From assembly GCA_025928215.1 (NCBI GenBank), contig JAICJW010000329.1, positions 1 to 5,169 on the forward strand: a stretch of 5,169 bases of DNA. The letters run 5' to 3'. The first letter of the stretch is position 1. Each line of letters starts with the position of its first letter. The notes below the pieces were generated by a model, which saw only the letters and a program-made list of their open reading frames with translations, did no database searches and had not been told where the DNA came from. The position numbers and the translations under genes were made by a program. The stretch comes from Chloroflexia bacterium (GTDB taxonomy: Bacteria > Chloroflexota > Chloroflexia > Thermomicrobiales > JALYUS01). This document shows, piece by piece, positions 1-4,794 of this stretch.

Positions 1-341
1 ATGATGATCTGCCGCCAGTTAAAGAGGGGGGCGGCGGTCGTTGTATCGGTCTCGAAGAGCGCATCTCCGGCGGCGAAGACGTGGCGGTCGCCGTGGATGC
101 CGTGTGCGAGTGCGCGCGTCTGGACGAGCGGCCAGGTTGTACTGAGAGGAATCGCCACCCCGCCGGACTCGTCCGCGAGCCAGACGCCGCTGCTGTCGGC
201 GGCGACGAGCAGCGGATCGGTCGGCTGCGTGCCGACGCGCAGGACATCCCGCACGTTACCGGCGTGGTACGTCGCGCCGGGGTCTGTCTGATCCCCGGTG
301 AGCATGATGCCCCAGTTCGTGACGAGATGCCAGACGCTCAT
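1..341 (-). CDS. Probable beta-propeller (BNR/sialidase-like) protein, N-terminal part
   Basis: The minus-strand frame is open for 113 codons from an ATG at 341-339 to the left window edge, so the C-terminus is missing. The protein begins MSVWHLVTNWGIML and continues with two blade-like segments. The first has VGTQPTDPLLVAADSSGVWL (about residues 37-56), the second HVFAAGDALFETD (about residues 90-102). Hydrophobic strands ending in G-V-W-L or A-L-F-E, followed by D-E-S-G or T-D, are typical of BNR, sortilin-like and glycosyl-hydrolase beta-propellers. There is no signal peptide, so the visible part looks cytoplasmic. The start is supported by a strong ribosome binding site (AAGGGAGG) 6 nt upstream. 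The gene diverges from the sigma gene across 319 bp. The fold assignment is inference from pattern; the substrate and function are unknown. The coding call is firm because of the site, the open frame and protein-like composition. Confidence 0.75.
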   Translation of the reverse strand, partial: MSVWHLVTNWGIMLTGDQTDPGATYHAGNVRDVLRVGTQPTDPLLVAADSSGVWLADESGGVAIPLSTTWPLVQTRALAHGIHGDRHVFAAGDALFETDTTTAAPLFNWRQII

Positions 342-347
342 GTCGTG

Positions 348-355
348 CCTCCCTT
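348..355 (-). promoter_or_regulatory. Ribosome binding site of the beta-propeller gene
   Basis: On the minus strand the sequence reads AAGGGAGG, complementary to the 16S rRNA tail, with a 6-nt gap to the ATG at 341. It fixes the start of the partial minus-strand gene. No convincing -35/-10 pair was found upstream of it on the minus strand. Confidence 0.75.
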
Positions 356-513
356 ACCGGTTTCGTTCACCGCCTGTCATGTCGGTGTGTGCCCGTGGAG
401 CAATCACGATGCGCCGCGCCGCCTGAGGGCCGCCGGGGCATGGGTAGTGGCGTCATTGCACAACACTGAGAGTAACGGCGCGTGATGGCACGCGGTTCCG
501 CTCATGCCGTTGT

Positions 514-545
514 CGGTTGGGAGAGGGGCAACCGCTCTGCCTCTC
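514..545 (+). other. Hairpin with possible pseudoknot upstream of the sigma gene
   Basis: CGGTTG (514-519) pairs perfectly with CAACCG (529-534) around a 9-nt purine-rich loop. The loop segment GAGAGG (521-526) is itself complementary to CCTCTC (540-545) just downstream, so an H-type pseudoknot could form if this stretch is transcribed. Both stems are only 6 bp. The region is GC-rich, so chance is a fair explanation. It lies in the divergent gap (342-660), which otherwise shows no gene. Confidence 0.3.
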
Positions 546-550
546 GAAAT

Positions 551-568
551 ATCCGTAACCTTACGGAT
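551..568. promoter_or_regulatory. Perfect 8+8 inverted repeat, operator-like
   Basis: ATCCGTAA (551-558) and TTACGGAT (561-568) are exact reverse complements separated by CC. The 18-bp dyad is more AT-rich than its surroundings and stands 93 bp upstream of the sigma ATG, in the gap between two divergent genes. This size and symmetry fit the binding site of a dimeric repressor or activator. It contains GTAACC, which loosely resembles the AAC core of ECF-type -35 elements, so an autoregulated ECF promoter is another possible reading. No good -10 partner was found for it. Confidence 0.45.
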
Positions 569-640
569 GTACCGCTCGCGATCGCCCCCTAGAGTGGAGA
601 GAGCAACGATCAACCGGTCGCGACGGTGGTAGGACGAAAT

Positions 641-655
641 GAGGGAGGGGCGAGG
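641..655 (+). promoter_or_regulatory. Ribosome binding site region of the sigma gene
   Basis: A purine-rich run, GAGGGAGGGG (641-650), is followed by CGAGG (651-655). They leave gaps of 10 and 5 nt to the ATG at 661. Either could pair with 16S rRNA, and together they support the chosen start. Confidence 0.6.
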
Positions 656-660
656 CAGCG

Positions 661-1275
661 ATGACAACACACAGTCTGGTTTCCAACGATGCACAGCGGA
701 TCGAACGCGCACGGATGGGCGACGCGGCGGCCTTCGAGGCGCTGCTCCGACAGTACGAGCGGCCACTCTACGGCTATATCTATCACCTGATGTCAGGGAA
801 CGCGGACGATGCCGCCGACCTCTTACAGGAGACCTTCATCAAGGTCTACCGCGCGCTGGAGCGCATCCCGGTGGATGTCAATTTCCCCGCCTGGCTCTAT
901 CGCGTGGCCCGCAATTGCTGCCTCGACGAGCTGCGTCGCCGTCGCCGCGCCCGCTGGACTGTCTGGGATGGCGCGCAGGGGGCCGCAACGGCGGACCCGA
1001 TCGGGAGCGCGGACCCGGAGCGGATAGCCCTCGATCGGGAGGGGAATAGCGCCGTGCGGGCGATCCTCGCGCGGATGTCATGCCGGAACCGGGAGGCGCT
1101 CATCCTGCGCGAGTGCGAGGGAATGTCCTGCGAGGAGATCGGCGCGGTGATGGGCATCTCGCGCAAGGCGGTGAAATCCATGCTCTTTCGCGCGCGGGAG
1201 GAGTTCCGCCGGATTACCGCGACCCTCGGCCTCGACGGAAGAACGATCGAAACGGGCGGGCGATGGGCTGCTTGA
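661..1275 (+). CDS. ECF-subfamily RNA polymerase sigma factor
   Basis: This 204-residue protein has the two-domain build and length of extracytoplasmic-function (sigma70 group 4) factors, which direct RNA polymerase to a regulon of alternative promoters. Region 2 covers about residues 24-95. It includes DAADLLQETFIKVYR (50-64; -10 recognition and core binding) and WLYRVARNCCLDELRRRRR (78-96). A linker with TADPIGSADPER (110-121) leads to region 4 (about 131-184). There EGMSCEEIGAVMGISRKAVK (153-172) is the helix-turn-helix that reads the -35 element, followed by SMLFRARE. No region 3 or extra C-terminal domain is present. Purine-rich Shine-Dalgarno sequence precedes the ATG. Family membership is clear. 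The signal, the ECF group and the target promoters cannot be told from this window. No anti-sigma gene follows, which is unusual but not rare. Confidence 0.95.
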   Translation: MTTHSLVSNDAQRIERARMGDAAAFEALLRQYERPLYGYIYHLMSGNADDAADLLQETFIKVYRALERIPVDVNFPAWLYRVARNCCLDELRRRRRARWTVWDGAQGAATADPIGSADPERIALDREGNSAVRAILARMSCRNREALILRECEGMSCEEIGAVMGISRKAVKSMLFRAREEFRRITATLGLDGRTIETGGRWAA

Positions 1276-1310
1276 TGGATATCACCTGGACGTATCGGAA
1301 TCTGCAGTGA
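1275..1310 (+). other. 11-codon ORF overlapping the sigma stop codon
   Basis: The sigma gene ends in TGATG, so an ATG at 1275 overlaps its TGA. This is the arrangement used for translational coupling in sigma/anti-sigma operons. The reading frame gives only MDITWTYRNLQ before a stop. It lacks the Cys and His residues of zinc-finger anti-sigma factors. It may be a relic of a lost downstream gene or a coincidence; a functional peptide is the least likely reading. Confidence 0.15.
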
Positions 1311-1374
1311 TCCAAATGCGCGCCCTGTCCGTAGAAGAGAGTGAACCGACCTTTCCGTTCCGTGTTTTCTCCTT

Positions 1375-1407
1375 CCCATTTCCCCAATCCCCGCCGGGGC
1401 CGTCCCC
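1375..1407 (-). other. Potential G-quadruplex on the minus strand in a pyrimidine-rich tract
   Basis: The plus strand carries four C-runs at 1375-1377, 1382-1385, 1389-1392 and 1404-1407. The minus strand therefore has four G-runs of at least three, separated by loops of 11, 3 and 4 nt. They sit at the end of a pyrimidine-rich stretch starting near 1350. The 338-bp gap 1276-1613 contains no recognisable gene; this tract, the heptamer repeats and the promoter are what it holds. Whether a quadruplex forms is not known. Confidence 0.3.
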
Positions 1408-1431
1408 GCGGCACCGGCACTTCTTTGGGTC

Positions 1432-1490
1432 CGGAGTTCGAAGTTCGATATTCGGTCTTCGAAGAATCCCGCTTCCGACGCCGAACTCCG
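1432..1490. repeat. 9-bp inverted repeat flanking the heptamer tract
   Basis: CGGAGTTCG (1432-1440) and CGAACTCCG (1482-1490) are perfect reverse complements that enclose most of the TTCGNNN tract, with a 41-bp interior. This could be the ends of a small repeated intergenic element or a loose stem-loop. No target-site duplication is obvious. Confidence 0.4.
1437..1464. repeat. Four tandem TTCGNNN heptamers
   Basis: TTCG occurs at 1437, 1444, 1451 and 1458, exactly 7 nt apart. The first and last units are identical (TTCGAAG). The last unit is part of a 10-bp perfect palindrome, TCTTCGAAGA (1456-1465). The array ends after four units. Degenerate heptamer tracts like this occur as intergenic filler repeats in several bacterial phyla. 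Here it accidentally keeps a reading frame open upstream of the next gene. Confidence 0.55.
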
Positions 1491-1512
1491 AAATCCCCAG
1501 TGGCAGAACCCA

Positions 1513-1521
1513 TGCTATACT
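1513..1521 (+). promoter_or_regulatory. Extended -10 promoter upstream of the CNNM/CBS gene
   Basis: TGCTATACT is an extended -10 element: TG, one base, then TATACT (1516-1521), which matches the TATAAT consensus at five of six positions. No -35 hexamer stands 16-18 bp upstream, which extended -10 promoters can do without. Transcription would begin near 1528 and give a leader of about 86 nt before the ATG at 1614. Confidence 0.55.
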
Positions 1522-1595
1522 TTTGCCAATGGAATGGTTCGGTTCGGTGCGTCCTGAGCCGCATGGGCGCTCTCGCTTCTGCGCCGGGCCGTGAT

Positions 1596-1602
1596 GGAGG
1601 GG
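1596..1602 (+). promoter_or_regulatory. Ribosome binding site deciding the CNNM/CBS start
   Basis: GGAGGGG lies 11 nt before the ATG at 1614. In-frame upstream ATGs at 1341, 1513 and 1563 have no comparable site, which supports 1614. The following TCCCC is complementary to the site's GGGG, a possible minor masking effect. Confidence 0.6.
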
Positions 1603-1613
1603 TCCCCCGTTAC

Positions 1614-2981
1614 ATGAGCGCTGAAGTTTGGAGAACGATCGCCGGGCTGGCGATGCTTGCCCTGATCGTCTTCCTCAATGCCTATTTCGTCGCGACCGAG
1701 TACGGTCTCGTCGCCTCCCGCCGTAGCCGGATCGAACAATTGGAGCGGGAAGGGAACACCCGCGCGCGCTGGGTGAAGGGCGCGCTGGCAAACCTCAACC
1801 CGTACATCTCCGCGACGCAGATTGGCATCACGATTGCCGGGCTGGCACTCGGCTATCTCGGCGAGCCGGTCGTCGCCAAACTGATCGCGCCTGCCTTCGC
1901 GTGGCTGCCGGCCAACCTGCCGGTGATCTCCGCCCATGTCATCTCCATCGTCGTCTCGTTTCTGCTCGTCACCTATGTCACGGTGCTGATGAGCGAACTG
2001 CTGCCAAAGCGCATCGCCATCCAGAACCCGGAACGGATGGCGCTCCTCGTCATCGGCCCGATCCGCATCTTCCTCGTCGTTTTTCGCCCTTTGATCGCGC
2101 TCCTCAACAACAGCGCTGGGTTCCTCCTCAAGCGACTCGGCCTCGGCGATACAAGCGAGCGCGGGACGTATTCCGAGGAGGAATTGCGCATCCTCGTGCG
2201 CGAGAGCGAGCAGGCGGGGACGCTCGAATCGGGCGAGCGCGAGTTGATTGACCGCGTCTTCTCCTTCGCGGATAAGGAGGCGCAGCAGGTGATGGTGCCG
2301 CGCACGCAGGTCGCGGGGATCGAGCAGCATACGCGGATCGCCGATGTCGCGCCGCAAGTCGCCGCAAGCACCTATACCCGCTTCCCAGTCTACGAGGATA
2401 ACCTCGACACGATCCACGGCATGGTGCATGTTAAGGACATCATCGCGGCGGTCGGCTCCGGCCGGGGCGATGAATGGGTCGAGGCAATCATGCGCCCGGT
2501 GCTCGTCGTGCCCGAATCAGTGCATATTGACGATTTGATGCTGGTCATGCGCCGCCGTCATACGCATATGGCGATCCTCGTGGACGACTACGGCGGCACG
2601 GCGGGCCTGGTGACGATGGAAGACCTGATCGAGGAATTGGTCGGCGATATCGAGGACGAGTTCGACCGCGCCGCGCCCCAACTGCAACGCAACGCGGACG
2701 GCAGCATCACGCTCGACGGACGGACGCCGATCGCGGAGGTCCATGCGATCATGCCGCTCGGCGATGTGGATGACGGCTACGAGACGATTGCCGGATACGT
2801 CCTGGACCACATGGGCCGCATCCCGAAGGCAGGCGAGAGCATCGAGACGGATCATCTGCATATCCGCGTAGATCGGATGGACCGCCTCCGCATCGCACAA
2901 GTCACCCTTACCCCCACCGACGGGACAGCGTCCCGGTTGCCCGATGACGCGCCCGCGCGAGACTCCGCAGTGGCTGATTAA
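1614..2981 (+). CDS. Hemolysin C/CorC family membrane protein (CNNM, two CBS, CorC_HlyC domains)
   Basis: The 455-residue product has the full order of the CNNM/CorC family, whose members sit in the cytoplasmic membrane and are linked to Mg2+ or Co2+ efflux and homeostasis. The CNNM (DUF21) membrane domain spans about residues 1-200. It has hydrophobic segments near 5-27, 67-87, 103-127 and 140-165, and the conserved SELLPKRIA (127-135). Two CBS modules follow at about 225-282 (MVPRTQ, then RFPVYEDNLDTIHGMVHVKD) and 290-346 (MAILVDDYGGTAGLVTMEDL). They are expected to bind adenine nucleotides. The CorC_HlyC domain, thought to bind transporter partners or substrates, lies at about 357-435, followed by an acidic tail. 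The frame is open back to 1341, but the added residues encode intergenic repeat sequence and are not membrane-domain-like, so I start at 1614, just before the first membrane helix. The older 'hemolysin' label is historical. Exact ion specificity cannot be inferred. Confidence 0.93.
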   Translation: MSAEVWRTIAGLAMLALIVFLNAYFVATEYGLVASRRSRIEQLEREGNTRARWVKGALANLNPYISATQIGITIAGLALGYLGEPVVAKLIAPAFAWLPANLPVISAHVISIVVSFLLVTYVTVLMSELLPKRIAIQNPERMALLVIGPIRIFLVVFRPLIALLNNSAGFLLKRLGLGDTSERGTYSEEELRILVRESEQAGTLESGERELIDRVFSFADKEAQQVMVPRTQVAGIEQHTRIADVAPQVAASTYTRFPVYEDNLDTIHGMVHVKDIIAAVGSGRGDEWVEAIMRPVLVVPESVHIDDLMLVMRRRHTHMAILVDDYGGTAGLVTMEDLIEELVGDIEDEFDRAAPQLQRNADGSITLDGRTPIAEVHAIMPLGDVDDGYETIAGYVLDHMGRIPKAGESIETDHLHIRVDRMDRLRIAQVTLTPTDGTASRLPDDAPARDSAVAD

Positions 2982-2998
2982 GCCTCCCCTGACCCCCG

Positions 2999-3047
2999 CT
3001 CCATCGCCCGGAGCGCATGGTGTAGCGCATTCCGTGCCGCGATGGAG
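2999..3047 (+). other. Large imperfect stem-loop after the CNNM/CBS gene
   Basis: CTCCATCGC (2999-3007) pairs perfectly with GCGATGGAG (3039-3047). Inside it CGGA (3009-3012) pairs with TCCG (3031-3034), and GCGC (3013-3016) with GCGC (3025-3028), leaving an 8-nt loop ATGGTGTA. That gives 17 pairs with one asymmetric internal loop and one bulge. It starts 18 nt after the stop codon. There is no U-tract, so it is not a classical intrinsic terminator; it may be a 3'-end stabiliser, a processed terminator or a REP-like element. A short rival hairpin, CGCTCC (2997-3002) with GGAGCG (3010-3015), is also possible. Confidence 0.5.
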
Positions 3048-3120
3048 AGAGACGTGCGATGAGCACAACCGGGCGGCTACGTCGTGCGTTTCATAGGGGA
3101 AGGAATCCCGATACGCCGCA

Positions 3121-3129
3121 TGCTACCTT
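3121..3129 (+). promoter_or_regulatory. Candidate extended -10 promoter upstream of the phytoene synthase gene
   Basis: TGCTACCTT has the TG-N-TA...T pattern of an extended -10 element but matches TATAAT at only three of six positions. Its context CATGCTA...TTTTG resembles the promoter before the CNNM/CBS gene. It would give a leader of about 185 nt. The rest of the 338-bp gap 2982-3319 holds only stem-loops and no convincing gene. Confidence 0.3.
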
Positions 3130-3189
3130 TTGGGAGTGATCCGATCCGCGCGCTTCGGAGTAGAAGATACTATGTTGGTCGCGGGCAGC

Positions 3190-3268
3190 AGGCAGCAATG
3201 GATACGCAGCATTCACCGCTCAGCATGATCGCCCGATGGCGCACGGCGCGTTGCGTTCGTTGCTGCCT
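3190..3268. repeat. 9-bp inverted repeat in the phytoene synthase leader
   Basis: AGGCAGCAA (3190-3198) and TTGCTGCCT (3260-3268) are exact reverse complements with 61 bp between them. If the leader is transcribed they could close a multibranched fold. The distance makes chance a serious alternative. Confidence 0.3.
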
Positions 3269-3281
3269 CCGGATACTCATA

Positions 3282-3297
3282 GGGCAGGAGGCTGCCC
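3282..3297 (+). other. Hairpin holding a Shine-Dalgarno-like sequence
   Basis: GGGCAG (3282-3287) pairs with CTGCCC (3292-3297) around a GAGG loop. The consensus Shine-Dalgarno sequence AGGAGG (3286-3291) lies across the loop, 28 nt before the ATG at 3320 and so too far to serve it. CTGCCCG is repeated in tandem (3292-3298 and 3299-3305), so GGGCAG has two possible partners. The structure may influence translation of the phytoene synthase, but this is inference. Confidence 0.35.
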
Positions 3298-3319
3298 GCT
3301 GCCCGCTTGGAGCCTCACG

Positions 3320-4267
3320 ATGATCTGGCGGCGCGCACTCAATCCATTCGAGCGGGCGGCGTTGCACGCTCCCACCGCCGATGTATACGCGGGTGCGGCG
3401 GTGACGACGCTCGCGGATGCATACGAGGCGTGCCGACTAATGACGCGCCACCACGCACACGCCTTCTACTTCTCGATCCGCTTCCTGCCGCCGGAAAAAC
3501 GGCGCGCGATCTGGGCGATCTACGCGATCTGCCGCTATTCGGACGATCTCGTGGATCGCGCCCCGGCTACCGTCGGCCCCGCCGATCTCCTCGCCCGGAT
3601 TGACTGGTGGGAAGGGCGGTTGCGCACAATGGAGACCAGCCTGCCGATTATCCGCGCCTTCGCCGACGCCCGCGCACGATTCGCGATTCCGACACAGCCC
3701 TTGTGGGACCTGCTCGACGGCATGCGCATGGACCTCACGTGCGCGCGCTACGCGACCTGGGAGGAACTGGAGCGCTATTGTTACTGCGTTGCAAGCACGA
3801 TCGGCCTGCTCTGCACCCCCGTACTCGGCTACGATGGCGCGGCAGAGACGTTGGATTATGCGGCGAATCTCGGCATCGCCATGCAACTGACGAACATTCT
3901 GCGCGATGTCGGCGCGGACGCCGCGATGGGCCGTGTCTACTTGCCGCTGGACGAACTCGCCGCTTTTGGCTACGACGAAGAGAAGATCGCCGCCGGCGTC
4001 GTGGATGATGCCTTTCGCCGCCTGATGGCCTTTCAGATCGCCCGTGCCCGCGGTCTCTACCGTGAGAGCACACCCGGTATCGCGCGCCTCCACCGTACGG
4101 GGCAGTTACCGGTGCAGACGGCGGCGACCCTCTACGGCGGCATTCTCGACCGCATCGAGGCGATTGATTATCACGTTTATACTCACCGCGCCGCATTGAC
4201 GACATGGGACAAAGTCGCCCTCCTCCCCGCCATCTGGTGGCAGACCCGCATGCTGGATCGTCCGTAG
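3320..4267 (+). CDS. crtB: Phytoene synthase (squalene/phytoene synthase family)
   Basis: This 315-residue enzyme is expected to join two geranylgeranyl diphosphates head to head, via prephytoene diphosphate, to make phytoene, the first committed step of C40 carotenoid synthesis. Both Mg2+/diphosphate-binding Asp-rich motifs are present: DDLVD (75-79) and DVGAD (196-200) within QLTNILRDVGAD. Also visible are YFSIRFLPPEKR (50-61), AIYAICRYSDD (66-76), YCYCVASTIG (153-162) and RVYLPLDEL (205-213). The C-terminal YHVYTHRA (284-291) and the length of about 300 residues are typical of CrtB. The related squalene-forming enzymes (HpnC, HpnD) remain an alternative. The frame is open back to 3236, but the extra 28 residues are Pro/Ala-rich and unlike the family; GGAG at 3309-3312 sits 7 nt before the ATG chosen here. 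No other carotenoid gene lies next to it. Confidence 0.9.
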   Translation: MIWRRALNPFERAALHAPTADVYAGAAVTTLADAYEACRLMTRHHAHAFYFSIRFLPPEKRRAIWAIYAICRYSDDLVDRAPATVGPADLLARIDWWEGRLRTMETSLPIIRAFADARARFAIPTQPLWDLLDGMRMDLTCARYATWEELERYCYCVASTIGLLCTPVLGYDGAAETLDYAANLGIAMQLTNILRDVGADAAMGRVYLPLDELAAFGYDEEKIAAGVVDDAFRRLMAFQIARARGLYRESTPGIARLHRTGQLPVQTAATLYGGILDRIEAIDYHVYTHRAALTTWDKVALLPAIWWQTRMLDRP

Positions 4268-4327
4268 CGTTCGGACGCATTTCCTGTCTGGCACACTCTG
4301 TATGCCGCCTCATTCGGGGTGATGAGA

Positions 4328-4334
4328 TAGGAGA
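4328..4334 (+). promoter_or_regulatory. Ribosome binding site of the DUF433 relic
   Basis: TAGGAGA lies 6 nt before the ATG at 4341. It is one of the best-placed sites in the window, which shows that the broken gene downstream was once translated and perhaps that its decay is recent. Confidence 0.6.
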
Positions 4335-4340
4335 TGCCCG

Positions 4341-4494
4341 ATGGCAGCACCAAACGTTGTGCGGTATTCGCATATCGCCCGCAATCCAGACATTCTCGCC
4401 GGCGAACCGACCATCGCGAGCACGCGCATCGCCGTGCGCGATATCATCTTACAGCGAAGATGACGTACGCATGGCGCTCGGGCAGATGTCATAG
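4341..4494 (+). pseudogene. Broken DUF433 (VapB-like antitoxin) gene
   Basis: The intact frame from ATG 4341 to TGA 4463 gives 40 residues. NPDILAGEPTIASTRIAVRD (15-34) matches the conserved DUF433 core, usually written NP.I..G.P.I.GTRI.V.DI. The family then has a segment of about 18-20 residues (roughly G-x-S-x-E-E-I-x-x-x-Y-P), which is missing. The typical C-terminal motif reappears at once in another frame: YSEDDVRMAL, then GQMS and a TAG at 4492-4494. This points to an internal deletion that also changed frame, and the usual tail is cut short as well. DUF433 proteins are antitoxin-like and often stand beside a PIN-like DUF5615 toxin. No such toxin is seen on either side. A truncated 40-residue peptide may still be made. 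The family call is by motif memory, not by search. Confidence 0.7.
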
Positions 4495-4526
4495 GTGACG
4501 TCACAAACCTAGCCGATCACCTATGA
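4489..4526. repeat. Perfect 10+10 inverted repeat at the end of the DUF433 relic
   Basis: TCATAGGTGA (4489-4498) and TCACCTATGA (4517-4526) are exact reverse complements separated by 18 bp. The left arm contains the TAG stop of the relic's second frame. The left arm also overlaps a separate 10-bp palindrome, GTGACGTCAC (4495-4504). There is no U-run after it, so it is a poor terminator. It could be an operator, a scar of a mobile element, or a 3' stem-loop. Confidence 0.5.
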
Positions 4527-4570
4527 GTTGATTCGTCCCGTTGTCCCCTTCGGTCACTCTCCTGCGGAGC

Positions 4571-4589
4571 GCGCCCAGTAGACGGGCGC
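4571..4589. other. Short GC hairpin in the gene-free stretch
   Basis: GCGCCC (4571-4576) and GGGCGC (4584-4589) pair around a 7-nt loop (AGTAGAC). The stretch 4527-4679 shows no other feature. With only 6 bp in GC-rich DNA, it could be chance. Confidence 0.25.
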
Positions 4590-4679
4590 CGCCGCACGCA
4601 TGCTCTACCGGCGGAGACGCGGGGGAGGCGGCATCGCTCTTCTTGTCGCCACGCACCCGGATTGTACGGACGAGATTGC

Positions 4680-4708
4680 TGGACAGAAGAACGGATGTTC
4701 GCTATGCT
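4680..4708 (+). promoter_or_regulatory. Sigma70-like promoter for the S51-like gene
   Basis: TGGACA (4680-4685) matches TTGACA at five of six positions, and TATGCT (4703-4708) matches TATAAT at four of six. The spacer is exactly 17 bp, the optimum. Transcription would begin near 4715 and give a leader of about 83 nt before the ATG at 4798. Confidence 0.5.
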
Positions 4709-4724
4709 CGCCTCGGTGCCTGAC

Positions 4725-4782
4725 TGCATCATGGTGCATCGGTGATGCACGACATCGGCGCATCGTGTGGGGCGACGATGCA
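4725..4782 (+). promoter_or_regulatory. Cluster of TGCATC/GATGCA motifs forming two leader hairpins
   Basis: TGCATC occurs at 4725 and 4735, one helical turn apart, and its complement GATGCA at 4744 and 4777. GTGCATC (4734-4740) and GATGCAC (4744-4750) form a 7-bp hairpin with a GGT loop. GCATCGT (4760-4766) and ACGATGC (4775-4781) form a second 7-bp hairpin with an 8-nt loop, ending 4 nt before the ribosome binding site. The second GATGCA can also pair with the earlier TGCATC copies, so mutually exclusive folds are possible. It may be a multi-site operator in DNA or a control element in the mRNA leader. Confidence 0.45.
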
Positions 4783-4785
4783 ACC

Positions 4786-4794
4786 AGGGAGGGG
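4786..4794 (+). promoter_or_regulatory. Ribosome binding site of the S51-like gene
   Basis: AGGGAGGGG lies just before the ATG at 4798, with GGGAGG placed 5 nt from it. It decides the start, since the frame is open further upstream to an ATG at 4600 that has no such site. Confidence 0.7.

Noticed and set aside
1341..1613. 91-residue N-terminal extension of the CNNM/CBS protein
   Set aside because: It translates the heptamer repeats and promoter region, has no ribosome binding site at its ATGs, and is not part of the CNNM domain.
1515..2429. 304-codon ORF on the minus strand opposite the CNNM/CBS gene
   Set aside because: It is a shadow of the high-GC coding strand; the product is a Asp/Arg/His-rich low-complexity sequence without family motifs, while the plus strand shows a complete conserved protein.
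3236..3319. 28-residue N-terminal extension of the phytoene synthase
   Set aside because: There is no ribosome binding site before 3236, and the extension is unlike CrtB N-termini; GGAG is correctly placed for 3320.
3084..3323. 79-codon GTG-started ORF whose TGA overlaps the phytoene synthase ATG (ATGA)
   Set aside because: The overlap looks like translational coupling, but the product resembles no family I know. It is rich in Arg and Cys, uses ATA and AGA codons unlike the neighbours, and has no good ribosome binding site.
4289..4305. TGGCACA followed by TATGCC, looking like a sigma54 promoter for the DUF433 relic
   Set aside because: The required GG-N10-GC spacing is not met: the bases at the GC position are AT.
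4541..4723. 60-codon plus-strand ORF in the gene-free stretch
   Set aside because: Arg/Ser/Pro-rich product typical of a random high-GC frame, no ribosome binding site and no known motif.
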